Source: Himantopus leucocephalus (Eukaryota > Chordata > Aves > Charadriiformes > Recurvirostridae). From it: 64,000 bases of DNA. Under the pieces are notes generated by a model. The model worked only from the letters and a program-made list of their open reading frames with translations. It was not told the origin of the DNA and ran no database searches. Below are positions 50,865 through 64,000 of the stretch, piece by piece. How positions within the stretch are numbered: position 1 is the first letter of the stretch; every line of letters starts with the position of its first letter. Location: the NCBI GenBank assembly GCA_003993805.1, contig RSEF01000006.1, positions 21,901,676-21,965,675 on the forward strand, written 5' to 3'. The position numbers were made by a program, and so were the translations under genes.

Positions 50865-53800
50865 TTGAGAAGCTCAAACTGCATAACAAGTCAGGAGAGA
50901 AACAACTGCTGTATATTAAAAAGTAATCAAATGCTACCCATCTTTAAAGAGTTTTAGAACTTCTGCTTCTGTTGAAAGTTTATGAAGTAATAGGGGAAAC
51001 AATGGTTGACTAAATTAACGTGACAGCTCTGTGGTGACATTTGCGGAGATTTGCCCTGTACAGTATTTCTTGAGACATAAAGAGCCCTAATATCAGCATT
51101 TCTTCTGGTCCCTTTTGGACCCTGCACATCACTGGTTGGACCTAACCTTCACCATGAGCAAGCTATGCTCAGAGCAGCATTGAAGATGCCATTAGTACAA
51201 CTGTGCTGAGCCCAGCAAACCAAGCTTGAGCTACACAGTGCTCTCAGTCTGTGAAATACCAATATATATATTTAAAAAAAAAAAGAAAGCTGAAAACCTT
51301 TTCAGCAGTCTTCTTAATTGGATCATTTCAGAAGGCTGGGTTAGCTCACAGCCACACCAACAGGGAGCAGCCACAGCAGTAATCTCTGTGTCAGGCAGGA
51401 AGGAGAAGAGAATCAGATTTGACTCTGAAGAAGTTGTAAATGGAAACACAGCCCAGTGATTGCTGACGACTACGCAGTCAGAGTAACAAGCTGCAGAAAG
51501 TACCAGGCCTAAAACTGTGGTCTTTTACACGCTCAGTAGATTCACCATAGCAGGAGCTAACAATGATTATTTTTCTCTTAGCGATATACTCGGGCAAAGA
51601 GCCAAATGCTATGGATGGCTACAGGCTTTTTATGATTTAAGAGACAGTAACTGCCACGGTGGTAGCAAAGTGTAAAAAGTTTTTAAACAAGTGATAAAAT
51701 ACACAAATGCTTGTCAATTTTGGCCTATTTCCATTGTTGCTACAGTACATTGCAAATACAGAGACTTGCCCATTTGTAAGTAATTCAAAACTGATTGCTT
51801 TCCCTTTAATCTTACACATTTGCTAGTTTTATTCTGAGCTCTTGTACCTTCCCTCCCCTAGAGGGATTCCTCTTTCAGATAAATTAATGTAATCAGTTAG
51901 AATGTGATTTGAATTTTTCAGGTGTGAGATGTTATTGAATAACAATTAATGACATTACTTTTCTTCATGAAGTCATGGGCTGCTTGTTCACTTGGGAATT
52001 ACAGTGGAAATTATTGAACAAACATTTTTATCATCGTTAAAACAAGTTTCGTTTTCATTATACTAAGTTATCATGAAAGCAATATTTAATATAACACTCG
52101 AGTGACTAGTTTATTGTTACTTAGATAGCCCAGTGATAGGCAACTTAGAAAAAACGAAAATAGGTAGTAGACCAAGCTATAAGTAGCAAACAGTCTCAGT
52201 CTCCTCCTCTTTTAGTATGAATACAATTGAAAGTCTTCACAGTGGTGGTAATCTCATAATGGGTTTGAGCTCTTTACCTTGGCCATGAATGAATTATTGA
52301 TTTTTCAATTGCAAAACCAAGTCTGCCGAGCAGACACTTTTGACTACAGAAAGAGTGCTCATCTGATGCGAATCAGTGGACAGAGAAGCCTTGTGCGTCA
52401 GCAACTGATTCTTAAAACAAATAAAATGTCACTTAAATATTGTAAAAACAACAAACAAAAAAAGCATTTGATTTTTAGTGCTGCAAATGGGACACTGTGC
52501 CAACTTTGCTCTGCATAACAAGTCTCAAGAAGCTCTCCTGGGAATGTTTATACTGTATTTCTGTCCAGGCCTTATATTTGCTTTGAATTGTGACAACAGT
52601 TTGACCGTTTTCATGTTAAAAGCTTCCTGCCTTTGTCATGAAAGGAGCTTTTCATCAATATCTATAGACAACAGCCAAAACAGGAATTCAGGAATATTGC
52701 TGTAAACTTTACAAGCTCCTACCTGGAAGCCCTTGCACCCCAGTACCACCCCCACATCCCCACTCAGTCCATCTCTTCAGCAAGTGCCAGTACCCTAAAC
52801 CCTACCAAGAGCAAAGCAGAGGGCAATCGGCCCCAAATCCTGCGACTGAAGCTAGCTATGCTATCAATTACAAAAAGATATTTATACATTTAAAAATTTT
52901 TGGAAAAATTGTATTCATTTTCTGTTCTAATATGCTAGAATAAGACTGACAAACACGCTCAGGTCCTACTACAGTGTGAAAAGTAACCAGTGCAAAACAT
53001 TTTAAAGAGGTTTTTATGTACATAAACACACATACACATGTATGTATATATGGGAAAATCTCATATGTGAGTGCATATGAGTTTCATATCTGATATTTGT
53101 CAGTTCAGATTTTGATTATTTTTTTTTTTAATATTTAACACTGCAGAGCAGCTTACTATTTTCAGCACTCCCAAGTCAAATAAGCTATTCACATCCCAGT
53201 ATTTTGGAATATATTGCCTTCCACCTACAGGAAATTCTACTTGAAAGATAAGACTATGCACAAGACTGAAGTAATAATAACTGCTCAGGCAGAAGTCACA
53301 ATATCTTTCCCTGGAAGAATTAGTTACCTCAAAACTTCAGCGCAATGAAGAGAAATCGGAAAGTATGATTCGCCTTTAGATTGTTTTAGTTGAGTAACGA
53401 ATAGGCTGAACTTCCTTTTTTCAGAGTGTAGTCAAATAGTGATTATGCAAAGAGTACAATTCTAAACAGCTAATTAAACAGCAACCCCAAATCTTTACAG
53501 CTGAATAAACTGCTTTTAAAAAAAAAGGCCAGAAAACCTGTGCCTTATATACAAGTTGTTTGGGGGTTTTTTAGAAAAAAAAAAAATAAAAATCACCAGC
53601 TACTCTAGTGATTCATCTCTCCACACATTTTTACCTGTGCAAAAAAACAACCATCTACAGGATTCAGTGTATTTTTCTATAAGAGCACTTTCCATCTGAA
53701 GCTCCCAGGGGAGACACCTTATTTCCTAATAAGGAAAGTAAACCATCAAGAAAGTAAGAGAATAATGCAAACAGCTGTGATACAACCTGGCTCTCCAGTA

Positions 53801-56104
53801 TCTTCATTCAGGACTAAAACCTAACCTAATTACATCATACTAAAGAAACAAGAGCATCTTGCGCTTTTCCAAAGGTCATTTTAAGACGACCTTTGAATTA
53901 GGTGTACTTTCTTCCCATCAGATATGTACAGAAAAGGGAACAAAATATTATAAAAATAAGTTTGAGTAAGATTCATATAGTTTGGGAGACATGGCAGGAT
54001 CTCCTGAAAACTACGAAGTAAAAGACAATTTTGGAACTTTTTCCTTGAAGCTAGACATGTGGGACCATGTAATTCCAGTGGTTTTATAGAGCTACCCAGC
54101 ACAGTGGAAAAAGCATACTCCAAAACTGATGTATTTGTCTACACTTTCCAAGCAGTGACTTTGATAGCGTTACTACAGACTTGCTCGGGTAAAGCCAAAA
54201 AGTAGCAGCAGGATTTGTTTTTAATGCCTACTTGAAAAGTTCCAGGATTCTCTGGACATTGGTCAGTTGAGTGTAATTTCTTTAAGCTTCAGTGAAAATC
54301 TACCAACTGTTGTCATAAGAGCCATCTTCTAGTATGTTTTACGTCTTTTTCTGAAACCTGAAGAGAACCTGAAGTAAATCAATTCTTGGTCAAGCACCAC
54401 ATTAGTCCTATCACAGAAGGTTAGCCCCTCAGCCACGGAACTATAACCTTTAGCTGTTCCTTATGCACACTAATGGACACACTTAACTATGAAAAAACAG
54501 CCATCACTACCCAGGAACTGTTTTAGCAGGAACAGCATTGCAGTAGGTTTTTTAATCAGGCATGGAACTGTTTCTTTCCAGCTCCTGTTATTGTAGGTAA
54601 CTGTATTCAGAGCTGTGTGCTAAACAAAAGCTAGTGAGCATTGCAAAAAACAGGCACCGAAAGGATACACAACTCATTTAGAGGAAAAAAAAAAAAACCA
54701 AACCCAAACCCTTAGTAATCTCTCTTACTTTACTAGGGAATGTTCATTAACATCTTATTTGGATTAGGACATTTACTTATTAAACCCATCATATCGATTT
54801 CTTTTTCTGAAGCCTCTTAGCATTTGTTTAATTTTTTTTCTCCACTTTTGCATATGTTTAATGGTGCATTACTTTATGATGCAGATTGCCCATTGCTGTT
54901 GGTGTATATACTTTTAAACAAACAAATAAAAATATCTGAAGGCAGAAGATACTTCAGTAATAAAAAAGACAATTTAGTGCTTTTCCCGTCTTTTATGACA
55001 GAAATAACACTTTGCGTAATGGGCACTATTACTAGATTTTACTTTAGCAGCCAGGAATGCTGACTCAAGTACTTAGCTTATATTACCCTGTTATCTGGGA
55101 GTGGGGTCCTCAACAGTAGAGAAAACTATGTGAGACATTCTTGGTACTCTGTTTAACTTACTTTACTATGTCTCCGAGGTGTTAAGTGAAGTCTGTCACT
55201 ATCCCAGAAAAGTTCCTTAACTCCACGGCTTTCACAAACTTATATATCCCGTTTATCTTCCAGTTCACTTGGGGATTACAGAAGACCTCAGCTGAGTCGT
55301 AGCTTTTAATGAGCTTACGCAGAGCGCAGGGCTGAGATACCAAGCTCGTTCCTGCCCTGGAAGGCCATGGCTCAGGCAGGGATACAAAGGGGACTGTGTC
55401 AGAGCACAAGCCTGACATGCTTCCCTTCTGCTACCTCTAGCCAGATAGCCAGGAAACGGATGACTATATGATTCTGTAAATCATTGTTTCCTGAACATGG
55501 TGGGTCACTGAATTTCCACTAACCCCTAACATCAGGGTTTTTTACCTGCACTAAAGGTGAAAATGCATGGTTAACTGAAACACAGTGAGGTTATGTACCG
55601 AAAAGGGCTCGCTGAGGTTACCTACCATAACCTGGAGAAGCTTTGCTGAAACTTGCCTTTCCCAATAAATTTAAGCTGATCTAAATGCACACTGCGACTG
55701 AAAGAGGCAACTCTGCCTCTACCCAGATTCGTGTTCTTACCGTGTCTCTTCTCTGAGCATGAGCAGCCATAAGAAATAACCTATGTGGCCAGTTAGATCA
55801 GGGAACTTCTGCTGAAAATTAACCTGAAAAAATACAAATAAAGTGGTTAGTTCTCACTAGCATGAGTTTGTACAGTGTATGGGAACAATGACTGGGGGTG
55901 GAAGGGCCAGAAAAACCCTTTTGGCTGCAACTTCTTAAAGCCATGGTGGAACCATCAGGAGGGGACTGCAAGCTACCATGGGGCTAGCAGGAGGTTTTTG
56001 CAATGATTTAAAACTGGGTTGGTTTAAAATAGTATGTTGGCCCTATGCTTCTATGCTGCCTCCTGCTGAGGATGCTAAAGAGCTCAGCAAAGCTCACAAA
56101 CAGC

Positions 56105-56245
56105 TTCTTGGTAGGTATTGTCACTCCTGTTTTACAGGAATGAGGATGCGGACGGGGCTTGGATAGTTTACCTAAAGCAGAAAGCAAGTTAGTGTAAGAC
56201 AGACAGAAAAACAAAGCCACTGATCCTTGATTCCCACCACTATGT
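56105..56245 (-). mobile_element. MIR-type ancient SINE
   Basis: The plus strand reads TCCTGTTTTACAGGAATGAG, then a GGATAGTTTACCTAAAG-like segment, then CAAGTTAGTGTAAGACAGA, and near the end CCACTGATCCTTGATTCC. This is the reverse-complement MIR order (CATTTTACAGATGAGGAAAC, AAGTGACTTGCCCAAGG, CAGAGCCAGGATT). Many substitutions are present. Confidence 0.55.
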
Positions 56246-59200
56246 TAATTAATAAATCAATTGTGACCAACATGCAGAACATTAAGAAATGCCCCCTGAG
56301 CATTTGCTAGCGAGTTAGGCAAATGAGCAGCTGCGTAGCCACACCAGTGCTTGCTCGGCTGCACAGGCAGGGAACAGCCAAGCGCGCAGGACCGGCACCC
56401 ATGGGCTGTGCACTCTGCCGGAGGAGGTGTCTTGTAAGCCTGGTGAGAACAAACAAGGGTAGGCAACGTGGGGAAAGTTGCAAGACTAGACATGGATACA
56501 CAACCAGCAGATTTTAACAGCAGGTTCTTGAAGGTGCAGAGTGTTGGCTGGTCTTGACCTCGTCCTACCCGTGCTGGTGCTCTGTGCCCTGCACAGGATC
56601 TTGCTGATCGTGAGCTACAGGAGGGAGCCACTATTTTGTCACCCCTAGCAACTTAAGAAGAGTGTGCATAGACCCCCATGTGCCTGTTGATAAGTTATAC
56701 CACCCCCAGCTGAGGAAAAAAAACAACTATAATGCTGTTGAAGGAGGAGGAGGTATTTTATTTTATTCCATTTTAAAAACACACATTACCTGAGTAGGAA
56801 AATCTTTGCCATTGCTTCAGAGCCTGTATGAAGCCATGCAAAAAAAATATATTGCCACCTCTGGTGTTCCTTTGAGCCTCATGGAGGAAGCAATGCTTTA
56901 CTTCACTGTACAGAGTAGTAAAAATCAGATTAACAGCTGATTTAGCATAGTTTCTGAGCCTGCACTTCTGACTTTCTTTTACACCACTTTGTATTGACAT
57001 GAACGATGGCACACGTTGTGGGGTAATGGATATTCAGATCTCACCTGTTCAAAAGGCAGTTGCTAGTTGGCTGTTAAGTATTTTTATCTTGTAGTGGAGG
57101 CTATAAAACCACAACAAGTGAACAAGATGCCTCTGTCCTTGAAACCATGAAGATTGCAGTTAACATGAGCCTTTGAGGTGGCATCAGAGAAGTAGCAAGA
57201 GCTGATAAGCACAAAGCAGCTGAGTCCACCAGGTGAGATTTAGTGTGTACTCACTCATTTTCATCTCTCTTGAGTATTAATAACAGTGCTTATAAGTGTT
57301 CTTTTCTTTTTGGAGAGATCATCTTAACCTAGAGTGCGCCAAATTCTGTTTTCACCTCTCCCAAAATTCCAGCTGGCAATCCAGCTATTTACAACATGCA
57401 CTTAATTTTAAAAAAGGTCCAAACTCTTCCTTCAGCAAACTCCAAATAAGACAGTTCCTCCAGACTTTGAGTAGTGTCTACTGTTCTTTTTTGACAAAGA
57501 TCATGTACAAGAAAGACTTGGGCAGGACTGAGGCATCTACAAAACACGTAAGCCAGCTCCTTCCCCTAACACCAGGGGCAGACTTAATTTCCCTGACATG
57601 TACCCCCTTTGCTGCATGTGAGCAGGCAGGCTTTCCCCAGCGAGAGACTTTCGCCTGCCTCAACATACCTTAGATATCTGGTCTCGCTAACTGTCTAGCT
57701 GATCTATGCAAAGGTTTGCTTTCTTTTTTTCCTCCCCAGAAGCATTTCTAACCACTAATAGAGGAGCTGTTTTATTAAGCCAGGAAGTCAAGAGACTCGT
57801 CAGAATCAGGGTTTTGTCTGCGAGGACGACAAAGCAGAACAATAGCTATGGCAGCCACGGAGGACAGAGGTGCTGCCACCTGACAGCCCCATGGGCTCCA
57901 GCAAAGCATTGCTTCAGAGTCTGTGTGCTCAGGTCACTGGGAGGGGCTCACGCTGGACATGCATCTCTGCAGTCGTTCTTGTTCTGCCTCAGCAGAAGCC
58001 CCGGGGTGTGAGTGGTGATAAAGGTGGGAACAGAAGTTTTTCTGAGAAAAAGGGTAACCTGTGGCCTGGGCAGACAGTTGAGTTCTTCACTGCTTCCCAG
58101 ACTCCAGGGGAACACCAGTCTAGAGATCCTAATCAAGGAAGCATCTGGATGTCCAATTTTAATCCTAGAGAGCCTTTCCCAACCAGCTACCATGCCAAGT
58201 GCTTCCTCTCAGTTCCTATACCAGGACGTGCATGAAACTGACCCATGACATTTAGACAAAATAAGGCCATAAAAGGGAGATGAACGATGTTGAACCCATT
58301 CACCAGGCATGGATTTCCATCGGAAGTGGTGTATATTAGGAGGGCTTTTCCCAGACAGGAACAGGAGCTGGAAATGTAGGCTCCAACATCTCATCAGTGC
58401 CACAGGGCTTAGCAGCTGCTCTCTTTCTTTAAGCTTCCCACTGCATATACCCCTGGGACAGGCACTAGCAAACATTGTGAAAGAAGTCCCAACAATAAAA
58501 AACAAACTGTATTAATCATGGAAACTTATAAAATTAATATAAAATAAACACTGTAAGAATAATAGTTTCCTATGTGATTTTTATCCTCTGAACTTTCCTG
58601 AGTTGCTTGAACTGGAATTTTTACAGATATTTGCTACAGCGTTAATTTCAGATGCATTAGCACAAATTCAGAATAAACATCCTAGGAACAATGGAGGAGC
58701 TTTGTGCTTCCACTGCCATGACCAAGAGCAGAACATAACCCCGCTGAAGAACATCCTGAGGCCAGACTTTGGGAATGCTTAGAAGATCCAACACAACCAA
58801 ACTCTTTCAGGCAGGAGTGCCTCCTCCATACCGTAAACAATATATTAAAGGCAACTTCCTTAAATCTTTTCTGGAAAGCAATTTATGTCATAGTTACAGG
58901 CATTTCCCCCAACATTTTCATCTTTGTTGTTTCAATCTTTGATAGTGCGGGAAGGAAATCAGACAACTTGTGGATATTGCTGCTACCCTTCAGTTCTACT
59001 GATAATAGTTGTGGAAACATACACATAAGAATAACTTCCTGAATGAAACAATATTTAGCACGTATAGAAGCTTTTGTTCTTGTTACCCAGAGGATACATA
59101 GTTTTACACAATTATAGTGACTTTTAAATGACCATAAAGTATACCACTAGGATGTGTGAATGCTCTCTTTGAAAAAAGAAAAGTAGCCAAATTAGGTGGC

Positions 59201-59631
59201 TTTTTTTCTGGACAGAAAGGACAAACAGATACGTGCTAGCTCCATTTTTCTTAAGCCAGTTGTATCATAACAGGAAGTGTTACTCGTTCTAAATATTATG
59301 CTGAATTATGTCACAAAAAAACCTATGATGACCAGTGGACAGAACTTTCCCCTTTTTATTTCATAACTTTGAACAGATTTTTCAGGAGAAGAAGTCAATG
59401 TGTCATCACCTGAAACACACTCCATCACAGGACTGAAGACACAGGGCTTTGATTTTCAGACCCCAAAATTACAAAGAATCAACATGTTTTATTTTTTTTC
59501 TCCCCCCTGACTCAAGCATAAGAAGAAGAAAAACTCATGAAGAATACATCTGTCACAGCAAGATGATAAGATACAAAACAGTTAAGATAATTAGACTTTA
59601 TACTCTTATAAGACAGTAATAACTTGGGAAC

Positions 59632-59725
59632 ATAAAAACAGCCACATTGGGCCAGACCAAAAGTCCATGTAAGCAAGCATCCTCCAGCAGTTACCTACTG
59701 TGCTGGATAATTAAGGAAGAGAGCA
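59632..59725 (+). repeat. Ancient amniote interspersed repeat (CR1/L3-like core)
   Basis: The segment with CATTGGGCCAGACCAAAAGT and CCATGTAAGCAAGCATCCT, followed by a GGAAGAGAGCAAGAAC tail, resembles an old interspersed repeat I know from turtles, crocodilians and birds (TACTGGGTCAGACCAAAGGT, CCATCTAGCCCAGTATCCT). I believe it is CR1/L3-related but cannot settle the family from here. Confidence 0.4.
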
Positions 59726-61914
59726 AGAACAAAACAGTGAATAAAAAACAAAGCAAGTTGAAACAGCCTCTTAGAACCATATACACTTACCTCTCTCTTT
59801 CATCAGAAATGCTAAAGGACAGGAAGGACCTGACCACTGCTCCTCCCAGGTCTCCAGAAGGAAGGCAAGGGAGTGAACAGGGCCAGAGGAAGTAAATTAA
59901 GTAAGAACAAAGAGACAACAGGTGTTTCTTATTTTCGTTCATGGTAGGTGAGTAGTAGGCTTGTCATTTCCTGAGGCAGAATTCAGACCTTGATTTCTAA
60001 GAAATCATGGGGTTTGTAACTTTATTAAGCTTAGCTTTTCCTCTTTCTGTGCTGGAACACGAAGGGATTGCTAGATGCTCGTACTTCACCTGCACTGAAT
60101 ATTTAGCAATTTTATTTTCTAGGGTACATGGTTGTGACATTGCATATGTTATTGCAAAGTGCTATCATTATGCCTCTCTAATTTTAAATCAATACAAGAC
60201 TGGAAGTTTTGATGTTCCATAATGGGTTAAAAATCACAGCATTTTCCGCTTCCAAGCCAGTGTTTAACATAGTTATCCAACGCATCAGAACAGGATTAAT
60301 TGAGTCTCACATTGAATGGAAACAAAACATGCTCATTGCTTTCCCAGCATTTTAATATATATATGTATTATTTAAAACGCAGTTTATTTTATTCACTTTA
60401 GTAGAACAGTTATTTCTGCTCTGGCTGGGAAGGTTGAAGGAAGTCTTTGGCATCTTATATCAGACATGAAAAATTTCAAGTACAAAGATCGTAATGCCCA
60501 TCACACTGCACACTTTGCATAGTTATTCACCCTAATTCTAGGTCTGAATTAGTAGCATCTAAGATTTAAAAAATTAAATACAGCAGAAATTAGACCTGCA
60601 GATTCCAATCTACAGTGTTTTGAGGTACTTTATGACCTATCAGAGGACCATACTAAATCTCACCATGTCAAAAAACCAATGTGTGTGTTGTATTTCATTT
60701 ATTTCAGCCTAAGATGACAAGGACATAATCGTATCTGTTTCTCAGTCCTTCCAGCTGCCTAGGTAAACAGTAAGCATTTACAAGATCGAAGCATGTGGGG
60801 AGCAGTGTCTCTCGGTGTTTACTTAGAAAAGCGAAGTAAAAATAACTCTTCTGCTTTAAACAGATTGGCTTTAAAGTTTGAACAAATCTGAGCATTTTTA
60901 AAATTTGAATCTGTAAACCAGCCTGATGGCTGCTTCTTTACTCTTTCTGAGTATGCCTAAATTTATAAACTTAATCTAAATCTTAGTGTAAGAATGTCCC
61001 TTCCTTTGATTTTCTGACTGAAAGACTGAGCTACATTGTAACAGGGATGAGACATCGCCGACAGTCACATCTCCAGGAGCAGGCTAGGTGGCTTTGCCCA
61101 CCACTGAGGCAGGGAAGGATTTTATTCTGAAATTCCATGGATGCAGTCAGATGAACGCCAAATACTTCTGAAGATCTCATCCTAGTCAGGGCTTTTCAAC
61201 TTCTGTTTTGCTCTATGAGGTGAGTACGTAGAGGTTTGGGTTTTTTGCGCTTGCCCCATCTAAATGGCAGTTACATAAATAATGCACTGGCCAACCAACA
61301 TACTGGCCCATCAGCTAATAAGTATGCCACCAGCAGCAGGGGTTGTGTGGGAAATTAAAGGGGACAAGGAGCAGAAAAAGAAGCTGTGTGACTTTAGTGC
61401 AGTTCCTTTTACCCCCTCCAGTGATCTAAATAAGTAGACCATGATGCCTGTGAGAACAGAAGACTAAATTTGATGAGTTAGGAGAATTCTTCCTGCCCTT
61501 GGTTTATGGGTTTTTTGAGTGCCTCCACCCACACCATTGTCCCATTAAAGCAGTGGCCAGAGAACCCTGAGAACCACACATGTGAACACGAGCACCTTCA
61601 GCAAGTTAGAGCACTTCGAAGCACAACCTTCACCATCTCCATTAACAATGTTAAAACTACGAGTTCCTCTGCTCCAGAACAGTCAGAAAATTGAGAAAAG
61701 CACATTTTTCCTACACATTGCAGAGGTTCTTATTTGCGTTCTGATTCTTTCAGTCTTTTGGCTGCACATTTTCTATTTTTTTCTTTGACAATGTCACAGT
61801 TACAGGGTCTTTGGAATTTCTTTTTAAATAAAAGCTCAGATTATCACAACAACAGCAAGAAACAAGGCTGAAAATGAACTCTAAAAGCTGGTGCAATAAA
61901 TAGCACACTATGAA

Positions 61915-61995
61915 GAGTTGGCGGCATCTCTGTTGTGCGACCCTGGGCAAGTCTGTGCCTCTTTGCTCCCTTTCTACTGAGTAAATAGATGCCAG
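61915..61995 (+). mobile_element. MIR-type ancient SINE fragment
   Basis: TTGTGCGACCCTGGGCAAGT (61932-61951) matches the MIR core TGTGTGACCTTGGGCAAGTC, and CTGTGCCTC follows as in MIR after a short deletion. The tail TTTCTACTGAGTAAATAGA fits the later MIR part weakly. Confidence 0.55.
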
Positions 61996-63911
61996 AGGAG
62001 CAACTCTCTGTGTACCAACCTCACAAGTGAAAGCTGCTGAGACAGTGAGATCACAGAGACCTTTGCTTTGGTGTCATCATCCTGGAAAGACAGAAGTACT
62101 GAATCAAAGGCGTCAGGTCTTTCATGTGAATAAAGTGCTGATCCCACAAGCTCAGAGGCCTCTGCTGACTGGCACTGCTGAGCATGGAAGAACTGCCTTC
62201 ACGCCAGGTCAGCAAACAAAAGGTGCTGTTCCAGTGGTCCCAGAGGCTGATGCCACCATGAGAATGTTAATCTCTATGCTAGCACAAGTGCTAACGTCAA
62301 CCCACCATGCAGGTAATTTTGCCTTGATAACAACCCAGAAACATGAGTTACGTTAGAGAATTGGTAGCTCCAACTGGTAGACCTGGGGCACAGGAACAAG
62401 GCAGCTACCCAGACTTGTCAAACACATACCGCACAAGTTGGCGTAGGCAGGAGGGAAGCTCTTTTTATCATTCTCAGATGCACAGACAACTCCTTTTCCT
62501 AGCTGGAAGAGCATTGCAGGACTGCTCCCCGCCCCCCAGCATCTTTTCCCCTCCTCGCAGGCCCTGCAGGGAGGAAGGGGTCTCTGCCACCACCCCACTG
62601 CTGCCACCACATCCAGCCAGGGCAGAGCCTCTGCGCCCCTGGGGACAGCGCGGAGGGCGGAAGGGTGGGCCCAGGGAAGGAAGGAGTGGGAGGACTGCAA
62701 GTAGGCACAAATACGTATGACTCTCCTCCCACCTTCTAGTGGGTCTTACTGGGGAAATTGTTTTATTTCCCCATCTTCTGCTCTCCCCAAAGCAGAGGGA
62801 GAAATTAAAGCCCTGTTACTGTAATCTTCACTGGTTGCAGCGAAGGATTATCGTATCCTTGGGGGGTGATGGCTGAACACTATCAGCAAGGGCAGGACTG
62901 GCCAGGCACAGACATAAGTGGCAACTGAAGTTCTTGAAACAGGTTATGTTCTCAGGTTTTGGACATCTCCATAGAGCATAAGCTGTCAGTGCTGGAATTA
63001 TTTTTCCTTCTGGTTTGGGTGGGGGAAAAATTCATTTTCATTGTTTTCAATCTCCTGAGAAGCTGATTTTCCACATACTTTCCCTACCAAAAGCCAGTCA
63101 CCAAAGCTAAACACTTGTTTTCCTCATGCAGACACTGATATTGCCTTCAATGGGATCAGCCAAGCAAAAAGGACAGAGAATGGGAAGGATGAGTTCTGCT
63201 CTTCCCAATTCAGTGGCTTGATTGTCCTTGCACTTCTGGAGACAGGGCAAAGTTCAGGTTTGACTTGAAATTCTGCAATTAATTTCATTTAGATAATTGT
63301 AAAAATGTGGCAGACTCCCTAAATAGACACACATTTCATATTTCTAATGGAGTTACTACCCTGAACACGGAGTCTGTTGAACAACTCGCTCACTAATTAT
63401 CCAGCAGAGCTTCAGCCAGACCTGCAGGAAGCCATTCACCTGCCAGGGTGGGTTGGGGACCAAGCACTACATGTCAGAGTGGCACTTGTTGCTGGGATTG
63501 CGTTTATCTTTTTATTACTATTTTACCCATTTTTATAAAGCTAGTAAAGCTCTCATCCTGTAAGCAGAAACTGATGAATTGAAAGGTATGACAGGAGAAA
63601 CAGAAATCCCCAGCTCTTTTTTTCCTCCTTGGGCTGTCACAGCTACCCCAGCAGTGCCGCATCCCCATCAGTAGGTCAGTGATACAGTATCCACTTCTAA
63701 AACCAAGAAGAAAGAAGAGGGGGAGTTAGAAATTCATGCTAAACAGTTTCGATCCATTTATAACAAGACTTGGTATAATTTGGACTTTCCTAGTCCAGCA
63801 TTTGTATAACTTGAGAGTCTGCCCTGTTCCAGAGAAAAGGTTGGAGCCCTTTCGTACCTGGGCTTACATCATCTCAGACAATGTAGGTGGCTTTCATCGG
63901 CTCAAACACAT

Positions 63912-64000
63912 TGTCCTGGTTTGAGCAACACAGGACTAACTTCTCTGCTACTGCTTGGGAAAATTGCACTTTTAGAAGATTCTAGTGTCTGAATTTGTGA
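63912..64000 (+). mobile_element. Possible LTR start cut by the window edge
   Basis: From 63912 the sequence reads TGTCCTGGTTTGAGC and continues to the window end. TGTCCTGGTTT is the usual opening of avian ERVL-type LTRs, including the one at 536-1058. Only 89 bp are visible, so neither the rest of the LTR nor any internal region can be checked. Confidence 0.4.

Larger units (their letters stand above)
50865..63911. other. Upstream intergenic DNA, distal part
   Basis: It contains MIR fragments at 56105-56245 and 61915-61995 and an old repeat at 59632-59725. A GC-rich patch at 62500-62720 has open frames on both strands but no recognisable domain. No HHEX homeodomain exon or other known gene is visible. 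Confidence 0.55.

Noticed and set aside
52790..52806. CCCTAAACCCTACC, telomere-like
   Set aside because: Only about two degenerate units, and no array.
55430..55485. ATGATTCTGTAAATC, considered as a CR1 end
   Set aside because: The preceding bases do not follow the CR1 3' pattern.
27173..64000. Search for HHEX exons
   Set aside because: No homeodomain sequence or other HHEX-like coding segment was found on either strand. The gene, if it is the neighbour, lies beyond the window.

Overview
This window is a piece of vertebrate nuclear DNA, most probably from a bird. The evidence is an intron-rich gene matching the vertebrate exocyst subunit EXOC6 (SEC15-like 1), solo LTRs that open TGTGCTGG or TGTCCTGG as avian ERVL-type LTRs do, a short CR1-type LINE tail, and worn MIR-type SINEs. 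A 100-base run of N and one isolated ambiguous base show that it is a draft assembly. There is no bacterial or archaeal gene content, no CRISPR array and no convincing tRNA or rRNA gene.

The one protein-coding gene I can support lies on the minus strand and runs off the low-coordinate end. Two alternative first coding exons are visible: the usual one at 24786-24868, inside a strong CpG island, and an upstream one at 27051-27172 in AT-rich DNA. Both end in the same splice phase and fit the shared exon 2 (6085-6256). Exons 3 (4753-4800), 4 (4553-4643) and 5 (3603-3648) follow, all in phase. Together they encode the first ~147 residues (159 with the alternative start) of a protein that is about 800 residues long in other vertebrates; the remaining exons must lie below position 1.

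Region by region: 1-3602 is intron 5 and holds a solo LTR with a clean 5-bp target-site duplication. 3603-6256 is a compact exon cluster. 6257-24785 is the 18.5-kb first intron, with a second solo LTR, old SINE fragments, a 104-bp tandem duplication around a TAATTA-rich core and several AT-rich stretches. 24120-25560 is the CpG-island promoter. 27173-64000 has no recognisable coding exon.

In amniotes HHEX normally lies upstream of EXOC6 and the CYP26C1/CYP26A1 pair downstream, so the high-coordinate half is most simply the HHEX-EXOC6 intergenic desert. A few AT-rich stretches there carry clustered FOX, GATA and PBX/HOX-like motifs and could be developmental enhancers, but conservation cannot be judged from one sequence.

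The most notable observations are the alternative first exon with its own AP-1/MARE- and GATA-like motif cluster, a perfect 24-bp inverted repeat at 38112-38185 with a nested 12-bp hairpin (the signature of a template-switch event), and the TAATTA-rich tandem duplication at 21346-21561. I found no convincing novel multi-gene system.
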